16,341 nt of DNA from CAG-917 sp028724485 (GTDB taxonomy: Bacteria; Bacillota; Clostridia; Christensenellales; CAG-917): assembly GCA_028724485.1 (NCBI GenBank), contig JAQYCY010000082.1, forward strand, positions 1-16,341, written 5' to 3'. Positions 1 through 8,501 of the stretch are shown here, piece after piece. The notes below the pieces were generated by a model. That model was not told the origin of the DNA, did not search any database, and saw only the letters and a list, made by a program, of their open reading frames with translations. How positions within the stretch are numbered: position 1 is the first letter of the stretch; the number at the start of each line of letters is the position of its first letter. Both the position numbers and the translations under genes were made by a program.

Positions 1-1
1 A

Positions 2-3000
2 ACCGTCGACGCCGTTTGCAAAATGGAAAAATGGAAAGGAAATTTATACAATTGGTACGATATAGAAAGCAAAGAAAAATTGAACGGATTCGTATCGAGT
101 GTCGACAGCGGAAATTTTATCAGCTGTCTTGTTGTTGTGAAAAATTTTCTTGACGAATTTTTACATTCGGAAGTTAATGAAAACAAAAGCCTTGCGCAAG
201 CTGTTGAAGCGGTTTTACAAAAAGTCGATAAACTTATTTCGGATTGTGATTTTTCGTCGCTGTTCGACAAAACGAAAAATCAATTTTATATCGGTTATAA
301 TTCCGATTTAAAGAAATTTGAAGGACATTATGATTTGATGTCAAGCGAGATAAAATTGACGTTGTTTACGACAATTGCTCTCGGAAAAATCGACAGTTCG
401 GCTTTTTACGGGGTAAGCCGCCGAAGCTATGACGGGATAATGTTAAGTTGGAGCGGAACGGCATTTGAATACCTCATGCCTGAATTGTTTTTGAAAAACT
501 TTAACGGTTCCGCATTTGATTATACAAGAAATGCCGTTGTTAAAAAACAGATTAAAGCGAAGTGTAGCGGTTTTTGGGGCATATCCGAAAGCGGCCATGC
601 AGAAGTTGTCGACAACGTATTTCAATATTTTGCTTTCGGCTTAAACAATCTATCTCTTAGGTCGGCAAGAAACGAATGTGTAATAAGTCCGTATTCGTCA
701 TTTTTGGCTCTCGACGTGAATGCAAATGCGGCGATGAAAAATCTCGAAAAAATGGAAAACGACGCTTTTTGCGGCTACGGATTTTACGAAGCTATCGATT
801 TTTCAAAGGGGCAAACCGTAACTTCATATATGGCGCATCATCAAGGGATGATTATGGCGGCAATAGCAAATGCGGTGTCAGATAACGAAATCGTAAAGTT
901 GTACAACGCAGGCGATTCGTTCAAAGAAACGTCCCTTTTGCTCACCGAGCCTAAAATCAAAATAAAAGGCGAAAAACAAAAAAGAGATAAGTTTGTTTAT
1001 GACACGGCTTTCGATGCGCCGATTATAAGGGTGATAGATAAGAAATTTATCGAACCGAAAATGAACGGGCATTTCGGAACTTATTCTGTTTTACTTGACG
1101 ATTTCGGAGAAGGGTATTCGATATGTAAAAACGTCTATATCACAAAGCCTTTAAGACAAAGCGGAAGCGTCGGGCAATTTGTTATTGCTCAAAACGAAAA
1201 CGGTGAAAAATTTTCTCCGACTTTTAGTCCGCTTAAAAATTTCGACGATTATGAAGTTACGTTTAAAAGAAATGAAAGTGTGTTTTTAAACAAAACGAAA
1301 AGAGCAAAAATGACAGTTTTGACAAATCCGCTTTTTGTCGGCGAAATAAGACGATTTGAATTTGAAACGACCGAAAAGCTCAAAGTCGCTTTTTATTCAG
1401 ATTTGGCATTAAATTATTACGGCGCCGTTTTAGCGCATACGGCTTTCAGTGATTTGATGGTTAAAACCGAAAAGGACGGTGACTTTATTGTCGCGTCAAG
1501 AAATAACGCCGACTTTTGCGCAGGAATGTTAATTAAAGGCATAAACGTTAAACCGATAACTAAGAAAACAGACTTTTTTAAAAACGTCGAAGGTGATTTC
1601 AAGGATGTGAATTTTGACGAGCTTTTAAAGAATGAAAATAGCATCGGTGACGTTATTTGTCCGATGTTGGGCTTTGCCGCAGAATGTGAACCGACAGGCG
1701 GCAGGGTAGTTTTTGACGTGGTTGTAAGCTACGGCGAAGATAAGGCAAGTCTTTTAAAACGTTTGTCGATGGCTAAAAGCGTGAACTTTTTTGATTTTAT
1801 GCGTCAGGCAATAGAACTTGAAAAAACAAGCGAAAAAGCGCTACTTTTAACGCAGACTATTCTACCAAAGCTGCTGTTTAAAGAATACTCGCCGCAAATT
1901 TTACAAAATTATAGTGACGGCGACGAAAATAAATACTTCAATAAAAAATATTTGTACTATTCATTTGACGGTGATTTGTCAAAACTTAAAGAATACGCGC
2001 GCGTAGTTAAAAACCTGAAATCAATCGGCGTCGAAACCGAACTTGTTGTCGGATATTTTGAAGATGACAGCTACTACGAGCCTATAAAAAACTTATTAAA
2101 ACAAGCGGCGCCTAACGCGATTTTTGTCATGTCGGAAAGAGAAGTTTGGCAAGAAAAGGCGTTTTTGCGCTTGAATGATTTAACCGTCGTAACAAACGAG
2201 CAATACGTTCTCAAAAAACCTGTTTATAGAGAAGTAGTAAGCGAAGATATCGATGAAGATATCGAGTTTAAAAGCGGAAACGGCGGTTATACAGCGAGCG
2301 GATATTTTTTAAAAACAAGTGAAAAAACTCGTCTTCCGTATTCAAACGTGATATGTGATGTTCACGGCGGTTTTGTTACTACAAACAACGGTCTTGCGTT
2401 TTCATATTTAAAAAACAGTCGGCTTAATAGGATTACCGATTTCGTTCAAGATGAGGTTGTAGCGCCGAGCAGTGAAAGGCTTTATGCTTTGTGGCAAAAT
2501 AAATGGGCAAATCTGTATCGTTGCAACTATTACGTTAAACCTAAAATTACAATGCGTAAATTTGTTTCGAAGGAAATCGAAGCGACGATATACGAATATC
2601 TATGTCATGAAGGCAAGTTTAAAGTAACCGAAATCGACGTGGAAGAAATTAAGGACGAAATAAAACTTGTTAGCTGTGCCGATATTTCTCTCGGAGATGA
2701 AAAGACCGATTTGATTTTATCTAAAATCAGCGGCGATTGTGTTTACTTTACTAACTTACGCACGGGAAAAAATTGCGCATTCAGAGCGGTGGGCGGAATT
2801 GCCGCAAATAATAAAGCGAAGTTTGAAAGTAGAATTTTTAAATTTCCATTCGACACGAAAAGTTCGGAATTCAAAATCGGCGCGACGCTTGAAATCGATA
2901 TAAACAAAGAAGGGGTATATTACTTTGTGAGCGGTGAAGTAAACGGTATCGAGAACTTGTCGACTATCGATTTTGAAATAGCAAAGAAAGCTGCTTTAAA

Positions 3001-4435
3001 TTATAAATCGCCGTTTGTACTCTCGTCTGACGATAAGGCACTTGACAGACTTTTTAATGCACTTCCGAATCAAGTCGAAAGCAGTAGGTTTTACGGGAGG
3101 TGCGGTTACTATCAAACGGGCGGAGCAATAGGTTTTCGAGATCAGCTTCAAGACTGTTTATGTGAAATGTTTGTGAATAAATCAGCGGTTCGCGACTTGA
3201 TTTTGAACTGTGCAAAACATCAATACGAACAAGGCGACGTGCAACATTGGTGGCACGAACCGAAACTCGGTGTCAGAACAAAAATCACTGACGATAGGTT
3301 ATTCTTGCCGTTTATAACTGCGATTTACGTTAAATTTAGCGGCGACTATTCTATACTTCACGAAAAAATAGAATACCTATCGTCGCCGCTGCTTGAAAAC
3401 AAGTCAAGATATGAAAATCCTGTTTGGACGGACTATAAAGAAACATTGCTTAATCACATAGAAAAAGCCGTAAATTCCGTTTTGAAATTCGGAGAAAACG
3501 GACTTCTGAAAATCGGCGGAGGAGATTGGAACGATGCTCTTGACGAGGTGGGTAATGATGAAAAAGGCGAAAGCGTTTGGTTAACCGAATTTATGGTTTT
3601 GACGCTTGAAGAAATAAAAGATTTTTACAATGGTAATAGCAAAATTGAAATTATAAATTTAATTTCAAAATTGAAATCCGCCATAGAAAAAACTTATGCA
3701 AACGAGAGATACGCAAGACTTGTGACAAAAGACGGAGAGTGGTTAGGTGTAAAGGGCGGAAAAATCGAAATCGACGCAATATCGCAAGCCTTCGCTTCAC
3801 TAATCGGATTGGATAAAGAAAGGGTAAAATACGCGCTTAATTCGGCGTTAAGTTTGCTTGACGAGGAATATAAAATCGTTAAATTGTTAAGCCCTCCGCT
3901 TTCAGAAAAAGGTTACGGATATATATCTGATTATCCTCTCGGCGTGAGAGAAAACGGCGGACAATATACCCATGGCGCGGTGTGGCTTGCTCTCGGTTTT
4001 TTAAATTCAAACGATGCGGAAACGGCGTACAGAATTTTGTCGGTGTTAAATCCCGTAAGTCGTTGCGCCGACAAAAAACTCAACGACGCCTATATGGGCG
4101 AACCATATGTTTTGGCAGGCGACGTTTATACAAATTCGGACAATCTCGGAAGAATGGGTTGGAGCTGGTATACGGGAAGCGCGGCTTGGTATTTTGTTTC
4201 CGTTTTAAAAATGTTCGGTATCGAACTTAGAGAAAACACTTTGCTGGTTAAGCCGTGTCTACCAAAGGCTCTTTATGGCGCAAAACTTACGTTTGAGCAT
4301 AATAACAGTATGATTAAAATAACGTACGTTCAATCAAGCGAGTTTAAAATCAAACTAAACGGAACGGTATATGAAGGCGTCGAAGGGCTAAAAATCATAC
4401 CTGATAGAGTTTATAATATCGAAGTATTCTGTTAA
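2..4435 (+). CDS. Cyclic beta-1,2-glucan synthase-like protein, 3' part (cut by left edge)
   Basis: The frame is open to the window edge. The first ATG (23) is internal: the codons before it and the following KWKGNLYNWYD...VSSVDSGN block are the middle of the family's glycoamylase-like cyclisation domain (GH189 type). Numbering from that ATG: about 1-300 is this domain (SWSGTAFEYLMPE 142-154, WGISES 185-190, GYGFYEAID 251-259, YMAHHQGM 269-276). A first GH94-type beta-sandwich spans about 330-590, with a linker containing a GD remnant to about 760. A second sandwich follows (NGLAFSYLKNSRLNRIT). The (alpha/alpha)6 GH94 domain runs from about 1010 to 1420, with FRDQLQD 1038-1044, GGGDWND 1165-1171 (D1168 is the expected general acid) and YTHGAVWLALG. 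Full-length family members are roughly 2,800 residues, with an N-terminal membrane GT84 polymerase that would lie off the left edge. They make and cyclise beta-1,2-glucan from UDP-glucose. A shorter GH94/phosphorylase-like relative cannot be excluded. No glucan exporter gene is in the window. The frame is intact and ends in TAA. Confidence 0.85.
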   Translation, partial: TVDAVCKMEKWKGNLYNWYDIESKEKLNGFVSSVDSGNFISCLVVVKNFLDEFLHSEVNENKSLAQAVEAVLQKVDKLISDCDFSSLFDKTKNQFYIGYNSDLKKFEGHYDLMSSEIKLTLFTTIALGKIDSSAFYGVSRRSYDGIMLSWSGTAFEYLMPELFLKNFNGSAFDYTRNAVVKKQIKAKCSGFWGISESGHAEVVDNVFQYFAFGLNNLSLRSARNECVISPYSSFLALDVNANAAMKNLEKMENDAFCGYGFYEAIDFSKGQTVTSYMAHHQGMIMAAIANAVSDNEIVKLYNAGDSFKETSLLLTEPKIKIKGEKQKRDKFVYDTAFDAPIIRVIDKKFIEPKMNGHFGTYSVLLDDFGEGYSICKNVYITKPLRQSGSVGQFVIAQNENGEKFSPTFSPLKNFDDYEVTFKRNESVFLNKTKRAKMTVLTNPLFVGEIRRFEFETTEKLKVAFYSDLALNYYGAVLAHTAFSDLMVKTEKDGDFIVASRNNADFCAGMLIKGINVKPITKKTDFFKNVEGDFKDVNFDELLKNENSIGDVICPMLGFAAECEPTGGRVVFDVVVSYGEDKASLLKRLSMAKSVNFFDFMRQAIELEKTSEKALLLTQTILPKLLFKEYSPQILQNYSDGDENKYFNKKYLYYSFDGDLSKLKEYARVVKNLKSIGVETELVVGYFEDDSYYEPIKNLLKQAAPNAIFVMSEREVWQEKAFLRLNDLTVVTNEQYVLKKPVYREVVSEDIDEDIEFKSGNGGYTASGYFLKTSEKTRLPYSNVICDVHGGFVTTNNGLAFSYLKNSRLNRITDFVQDEVVAPSSERLYALWQNKWANLYRCNYYVKPKITMRKFVSKEIEATIYEYLCHEGKFKVTEIDVEEIKDEIKLVSCADISLGDEKTDLILSKISGDCVYFTNLRTGKNCAFRAVGGIAANNKAKFESRIFKFPFDTKSSEFKIGATLEIDINKEGVYYFVSGEVNGIENLSTIDFEIAKKAALNYKSPFVLSSDDKALDRLFNALPNQVESSRFYGRCGYYQTGGAIGFRDQLQDCLCEMFVNKSAVRDLILNCAKHQYEQGDVQHWWHEPKLGVRTKITDDRLFLPFITAIYVKFSGDYSILHEKIEYLSSPLLENKSRYENPVWTDYKETLLNHIEKAVNSVLKFGENGLLKIGGGDWNDALDEVGNDEKGESVWLTEFMVLTLEEIKDFYNGNSKIEIINLISKLKSAIEKTYANERYARLVTKDGEWLGVKGGKIEIDAISQAFASLIGLDKERVKYALNSALSLLDEEYKIVKLLSPPLSEKGYGYISDYPLGVRENGGQYTHGAVWLALGFLNSNDAETAYRILSVLNPVSRCADKKLNDAYMGEPYVLAGDVYTNSDNLGRMGWSWYTGSAAWYFVSVLKMFGIELRENTLLVKPCLPKALYGAKLTFEHNNSMIKITYVQSSEFKIKLNGTVYEGVEGLKIIPDRVYNIEVFC

Positions 4436-4542
4436 AATGATTTTTATAGAATAGTTGTTATGCAAAATAGTCGTTATTTGTTAAATATCGAAGAATAATT
4501 TATCGTTTATAGCTATATTTTATTCGTTTTAACAATAGACAA

Positions 4543-4577
4543 TTTAAGATTTATATAAATTTAATTTATATCTTAAA
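4543..4577. repeat. AT-rich inverted repeat
   Basis: TTTAAGAT (4543-4550) pairs with ATCTTAAA (4570-4577). Inside it, ATAAAT (4555-4560) pairs with ATTTAT (4564-4569) around a TTA loop, leaving a 4-base bulge (4551-4554). This makes a 14-bp stem that is nearly all A/T. No T-tract follows, so it is not a classic terminator. It could stabilise the 3' end of the upstream mRNA or arise by chance in AT-rich DNA. Confidence 0.3.
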
Positions 4578-4676
4578 TAATTGAAATTTTTAATAATTTA
4601 AGTTATAAAAGGGTTTATATAATTTTTATTTGGCGACAATTATAATATACAACTCTTTATAATTTCCCCCTTATTG

Positions 4677-4715
4677 CGAAAACAGCGAAATTTGATTTCG
4701 CTGTTTTCGTTTTTT
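4677..4715 (+). terminator. Rho-independent terminator for the glucan synthase gene
   Basis: Arms 4677-4691 and 4695-4709 are perfect 15-base reverse complements around a TTG loop; the innermost pair probably opens to give a 5-base loop. A run of six T (4710-4715) follows directly. It lies 241 bases after the stop codon of the upstream + strand gene, so the mRNA would have a long AT-rich trailer. Read on the minus strand the same hairpin lacks a T-tract, so it would serve the PBP gene poorly. Confidence 0.85.
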
Positions 4716-4758
4716 AACAATTAAATCTTTTAATCAAACAGAACGTTGTTAAATCAAG

Positions 4759-4793
4759 TTTAATTTCAAATAAACTATTTAATTTCAAATAAA
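4759..4793. repeat. Pair of 16-base direct repeats
   Basis: TTTAATTTCAAATAAA occurs exactly at 4759-4774 and 4778-4793, a spacing of 19 bases. It lies in the 3' trailer of the PBP gene. It looks like a slippage duplication, with no coding or structural role visible. Confidence 0.7.
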
Positions 4794-4810
4794 TAAAATT
4801 GTATAATAAA

Positions 4811-4851
4811 TTTTATATTTGTTAATCAAATGATTTTTATATTTGTTAATC
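4811..4851. repeat. Pair of 17-base direct repeats next to the PBP stop codon
   Basis: TTTTATATTTGTTAATC occurs exactly at 4811-4827 and 4835-4851, a spacing of 24 bases. The second copy ends only 7 bases from the PBP stop codon on the minus strand. Part of the unit (GTCAATCAAAT) echoes the last PBP codons, which suggests that local duplication began at the gene's 3' end. Confidence 0.7.
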
Positions 4852-4858
4852 GAATTTG

Positions 4859-7033
4859 TCAATCAAATATGACTTTCTTTGTTATTTCGCTTCCGTTGAC
4901 ACTAGTTGCTATGCAATAGGGAATTATTGAAAACTCTACAACGCTTGACGACGGAATACACTGCACGGTGACACAGCCGTTTTTGTCCGTTATTTGAGCA
5001 ATCAGCGTTTTTTCACCGTCAGATTTTTGATAGATATTATATCCGTATACGCTTGTCGCTTCAAAAGAAATTTTACATTCATGGCTATAACAATCTCTTT
5101 CGATTTTAAAATCAGACAGCTTTGGTGTGTCAAAAACCGTTGACACTTCTTTCGGGGTATTATCGTTTTTGAACAGCGCAGAAATTCTATATTCCGCAGG
5201 CGTTGCATCGCTTGCAAGTTTTACTCGATTTTCGCTTTTTAATGCATAATCGTCTATATCGATGCTTTTAACGTTGCTCGGCATCGGAAAATCTTCAGGG
5301 AAATAGCCGTCATAAAGATTTTCATAAATTTCTTTTACACACACGGTAGGTTTGCCGCCTCCGCCGCTTGAAATTCCTTTTCCGAATTGCCAGCACACAA
5401 CCGTGTTTTCAAGGGTATAGCTCGCATTGACGGCATCGGTATTTTGTTCTCCTATTGCCGCCGTTCCTGTTTTTGACGCCACCGAATACGGTAAAACAGA
5501 AAGCGTTTTCGCCGTTCCGCTTTGCGCCGTTTTGACGAGCATATCCGTCATAAGATATGCGCTTTCTTCGTCAAAAACCGCCTTTTCGTCGTTCTTAAAG
5601 AATATCTCGTCGTTTTGATATAATACCTTTGAAACAAAATTCGACGTTGAATATAAACCGCCGTTTGCAAGTGTTTTATAGCCGTCAGCAAGTTGTTTCG
5701 GCGTTATACCTTTCGTTACGCTTCCTAATGCCAGCGCTAAATTCTCATCGTTTTCGGCAACGTCAAAATTCATTCTTTTTAAATATGCCGCCGCTTTTGT
5801 CGGAGTAAGATAGCTTAGAGTTTTTAAAGCAACGCTATTCATAGACTTTTTGACGCCTTCTTCGATGGTTGTCCAGCCGTAATATTTATTTCCGTAGTTT
5901 TTCGGCGAATAGTTGCCATAACTTATTTTTTCGTCTTTTACAGGAGAAATAGGATAAATTAAGTTTTCGTTCAGAGCAGGGGCAAAAACCGCCAAAGGCT
6001 TCAAGCTCGACCCCGCTTGACGCTTCGGCTCGACGCCCGTGGTTGAAAAGTATGCCATAACGCCGCCGCTCAAATTGTCCAAAACAATTCCCGCCGAATC
6101 GCCGTCAACGTTTGATTTTAACGACCGTATCAACGTTTCTTGAATTTTCGGTTCATAATAAGTGTATATTTTAAGCCCCATATTGTTAAGTTCGTAACTC
6201 GTTACGTTAAGTTTATTTTTTATCTCGTTTAAACAACACGAAATATAAAACCTGTCCGCCGTCACGGTCTGTTTTGCATCTTTTTCGGCGATTATCGTTT
6301 CGCTCTTTGCGGTTTCGTAATCTTTCTCGCTTATTTTGCCCTGTTCTAACATTAGTTTCAAAACCAAGTTTTTTCTGCTTGTAGCGCGTTCTTTGTCGGG
6401 AGCATATCGGCTTGGATTTTTAACCGTTCCTGCAAGTGCCGCGCACTCTGAAAGGGTCAATTCATCAAGGGATTTTGAGAAGTATCTTTTTGCCGCATCT
6501 TTAACGCCATACGTTCCGCCTCCGAAATAGATTACGGACAGATACATTGCCATTATATCGTCTTTGGAATATTCTTTTTCGACTTGCCTAGCTATGACCA
6601 TTTCTTTAAGTTTTCTGTTTAAACTTTTTTCTTGCGTCAAGTGAGTGTTTTTGACAAGTTGTTGAGTTATCGTTGAAGCACCTTCGACAGCGCCGCCTGC
6701 TTTTACGTTCGACAGCATCGCTCCGAAAACTCTTCTGTAATCGATGCCTTTGTGTTCCAAAAACCTTTTATCTTCGATAGTGACAAACGCGTTGAAAAGA
6801 TTGTCGGGGATTTCGCTCGGTTCGATTTTTCCGTTTTCATAATACGGAATTTCATTGCCGTTTGCATCGTAAAAAATCGGGGTAGCGGAAGCGGTCGGCA
6901 ATAAATTTTTGTTAAGTTTTGCGTCTTTTGTCACAACTGCAAAGTAAATGCCAAAAATTCCTGCGGCTAAAAGCGGCAGAGCAACCAAAACTATCGGGAT
7001 TATTATCAATATTTTTTTTGCTTTTGACTTCAT
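4859..7033 (-). CDS. Class A penicillin-binding protein (transglycosylase-transpeptidase, PBP1A type)
   Basis: This is a bifunctional cell-wall enzyme that polymerises lipid II and cross-links peptidoglycan outside the membrane. A short basic N-terminus and one membrane segment (about 8-32) anchor it. The GT51 domain covers about 60-240: EDKRFLEHKG (catalytic E87), GASTITQQ 118-125 and RKLKEMVIARQVE 140-152 (second Glu E144). The transpeptidase domain shows SSLK (nucleophile S342, K345), SMN 397-399 and KTG 521-523. The segment after KTG departs from the usual D-x-W-F-x-G-Y pattern. It ends at a Gly-rich GGGGKP stretch, as in many family members. Residues from about 610 form a linker and an FN3-like beta domain (KISFEAT..YGYNIYQKSDG). 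The length of 724 residues is normal. The only plausible start is the ATG at 7033, which has no Shine-Dalgarno sequence, unlike most genes here. It is divergent from miaB. Sure of the class; the exact PBP name is not assignable. Confidence 0.93.
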   Translation of the reverse strand: MKSKAKKILIIIPIVLVALPLLAAGIFGIYFAVVTKDAKLNKNLLPTASATPIFYDANGNEIPYYENGKIEPSEIPDNLFNAFVTIEDKRFLEHKGIDYRRVFGAMLSNVKAGGAVEGASTITQQLVKNTHLTQEKSLNRKLKEMVIARQVEKEYSKDDIMAMYLSVIYFGGGTYGVKDAAKRYFSKSLDELTLSECAALAGTVKNPSRYAPDKERATSRKNLVLKLMLEQGKISEKDYETAKSETIIAEKDAKQTVTADRFYISCCLNEIKNKLNVTSYELNNMGLKIYTYYEPKIQETLIRSLKSNVDGDSAGIVLDNLSGGVMAYFSTTGVEPKRQAGSSLKPLAVFAPALNENLIYPISPVKDEKISYGNYSPKNYGNKYYGWTTIEEGVKKSMNSVALKTLSYLTPTKAAAYLKRMNFDVAENDENLALALGSVTKGITPKQLADGYKTLANGGLYSTSNFVSKVLYQNDEIFFKNDEKAVFDEESAYLMTDMLVKTAQSGTAKTLSVLPYSVASKTGTAAIGEQNTDAVNASYTLENTVVCWQFGKGISSGGGGKPTVCVKEIYENLYDGYFPEDFPMPSNVKSIDIDDYALKSENRVKLASDATPAEYRISALFKNDNTPKEVSTVFDTPKLSDFKIERDCYSHECKISFEATSVYGYNIYQKSDGEKTLIAQITDKNGCVTVQCIPSSSVVEFSIIPYCIATSVNGSEITKKVIFD

Positions 7034-7051
7034 AATATCAACGTTTATTGT

Positions 7052-7079
7052 TTGTAAATTTCGTTTTTTAATGTATAAT
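7052..7079 (+). promoter_or_regulatory. Candidate sigma-A promoter for miaB
   Basis: A perfect -10 box TATAAT (7074-7079) is preceded by TTGTAA (7052-7057, 4 of 6 matches to the -35 consensus) with a 16-base spacer. Transcription would begin near 7086, ahead of miaB. It sits in the 73-130 base divergent gap with the PBP gene, so the two promoters probably overlap or abut. I could not find a convincing promoter in the opposite direction. Confidence 0.45.
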
Positions 7080-7163
7080 GTTTTTAAATAGTTATGTTGG
7101 AGCGGTATGCGGTTTTGCTATAAAGCGGTGCTTGCAAAACGTTCTTATCGCGTGAAGGAAAAA

Positions 7164-8501
7164 ATGAAAAAATACTTTATTCATACTTACGGCTGTCAAA
7201 TGAATTTGCATGAGTCCGAAAAAGTCGCAGGGGTTCTTGTCGATCTCGGCTATGCGCAAGAGGACAGCGAAGATAAAGCCGATATTATTGTTTTTAACAC
7301 TTGTTGCATCAGGGATACGGCAGAAAAGAGAGCATTCGGCAATATCGGCGTTGTAAAACGTCTTAAAAAAATAAATAAAAATTTGATTATCGTCGTTCTT
7401 GGCTGTATGACTAAACAAGACGGCTATATAGATATAATCAAACAAAAGTATCCGTACGTCGATATAGTGCTTGGAACAAGAAATATCGATTTGTTAAAAG
7501 ATGCCGTCACAAAAAAACTCGAAGAGCGCAAAAAGACTATGACAAACGATTTTGGCGACGACTATCTTGAAACCGACGAAAAATTACCGATGTTCCGCGA
7601 CAGTTATCCTAACGCTTGGGTAAACATTATTTACGGTTGCAACAACTTTTGCAGTTATTGCATAGTTCCTTACGTCAGGGGCAGGGAAATTTCGAGAAGT
7701 ATGGACGACGTTTTAAAAGAAGTCAGGCAATGCGTGGCTGACGGCTACAAAGAAATCACGTTGCTTGGTCAAAACGTCAATTCCTACGGAAACGATTTGA
7801 CGGACGGAACGAGTTTTGAAAAACTGCTTCGCGAAATTGACAAAATCGACGGAAAATTCAGAGTGCGTTTTATGACGTCACACCCGAAAGATTTGACGGA
7901 AGGAATTGTCGATGCGATTGCAAACTCTAAAAAGATTTGCAACAACATTCATTTGCCGGTTCAAGCCGGTTCCAATTCCGTGCTTAGCGCAATGAACAGA
8001 AGGTATACAAGAGAGCATTATTTCTCCCTTATAGAAATGATAAGAAGCAAAATTCCCGATTGCGGAATCACGACAGATATTATGGTCGGTTTTCCTACCG
8101 AAACGGACAACGACTTTTTGGACACAGTCGACCTTGTTAAACGTTGCAGGTTTTCCAATGCGTTCACGTTTATTTATTCTCCGAGAAAGGGAACCGTTGC
8201 CGAAAAAATGGAACAGCTTCCTTACAGTGTAAAGCAAGCCCGAATTATGGAGCTTATCAAAATTCAAAACCAAATCACTAAGGAACTGTCGAAAGAGTAT
8301 AAGGGCAACGTTTATGAAATTTTGGTTGAGGACGTTCAGCCGAAATCCGAGGGATACGTTTGCGGTCGCACCGAAAGCGGAAGATTGGTTTCGTTTAAAG
8401 GCGATAAATCGCTTATCGGCAGTTTCGTAAACGTAAAAATCGAAACCGCAAAATCTGCGTCACTGTTCGGCTCTATTGTTGGCGATACACCGTCCGAGTA
8501 A
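7164..8501 (+). CDS. miaB: tRNA-2-methylthio-N6-dimethylallyladenosine synthase
   Basis: This radical-SAM methylthiotransferase converts i6A37 to ms2i6A37 in tRNAs reading UNN codons. It acts on the product of MiaA, whose gene lies 5 kb downstream. Numbered from this start, the N-terminal UPF0004 domain carries the auxiliary 4Fe-4S cysteines C11 (TYGCQMN), C47 (FNTCC) and C81 (GCM). The radical SAM CxxxCxxC is C159, C163 and C166 (YGCNNFCSYCIVPYVRGRE). A TRAM domain fills the last 60 or so residues. The length of 445 residues is typical. I chose the ATG at 7164 because AAGGA (7155-7159) precedes it and the family's conserved block begins a few residues later. An in-frame ATG at 7107, also with a GGAG, would add 19 residues and cannot be excluded. 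No clear terminator follows. Confidence 0.95.
   Translation: MKKYFIHTYGCQMNLHESEKVAGVLVDLGYAQEDSEDKADIIVFNTCCIRDTAEKRAFGNIGVVKRLKKINKNLIIVVLGCMTKQDGYIDIIKQKYPYVDIVLGTRNIDLLKDAVTKKLEERKKTMTNDFGDDYLETDEKLPMFRDSYPNAWVNIIYGCNNFCSYCIVPYVRGREISRSMDDVLKEVRQCVADGYKEITLLGQNVNSYGNDLTDGTSFEKLLREIDKIDGKFRVRFMTSHPKDLTEGIVDAIANSKKICNNIHLPVQAGSNSVLSAMNRRYTREHYFSLIEMIRSKIPDCGITTDIMVGFPTETDNDFLDTVDLVKRCRFSNAFTFIYSPRKGTVAEKMEQLPYSVKQARIMELIKIQNQITKELSKEYKGNVYEILVEDVQPKSEGYVCGRTESGRLVSFKGDKSLIGSFVNVKIETAKSASLFGSIVGDTPSE

Larger units (their letters stand above)
4436..4858. other. AT-rich spacer between convergent genes
   Basis: This 423-base gap separates the 3' ends of the glucan synthase and PBP genes. It is very AT-rich and I see no plausible coding frame. 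It holds an AT-only inverted repeat, a strong terminator and two pairs of short direct repeats, listed separately. Two TATAAT hexamers (4641-4646, 4658-4663) occur, but neither has a credible -35 partner or a product. Confidence 0.7.

Noticed and set aside
4630..4676. Possible small RNA driven by TATAAT (4641 or 4658) and ended by the terminator at 4677
   Set aside because: No -35 box at a workable distance, and the transcript would be little more than the terminator hairpin. TATAAT is expected by chance in such AT-rich DNA.
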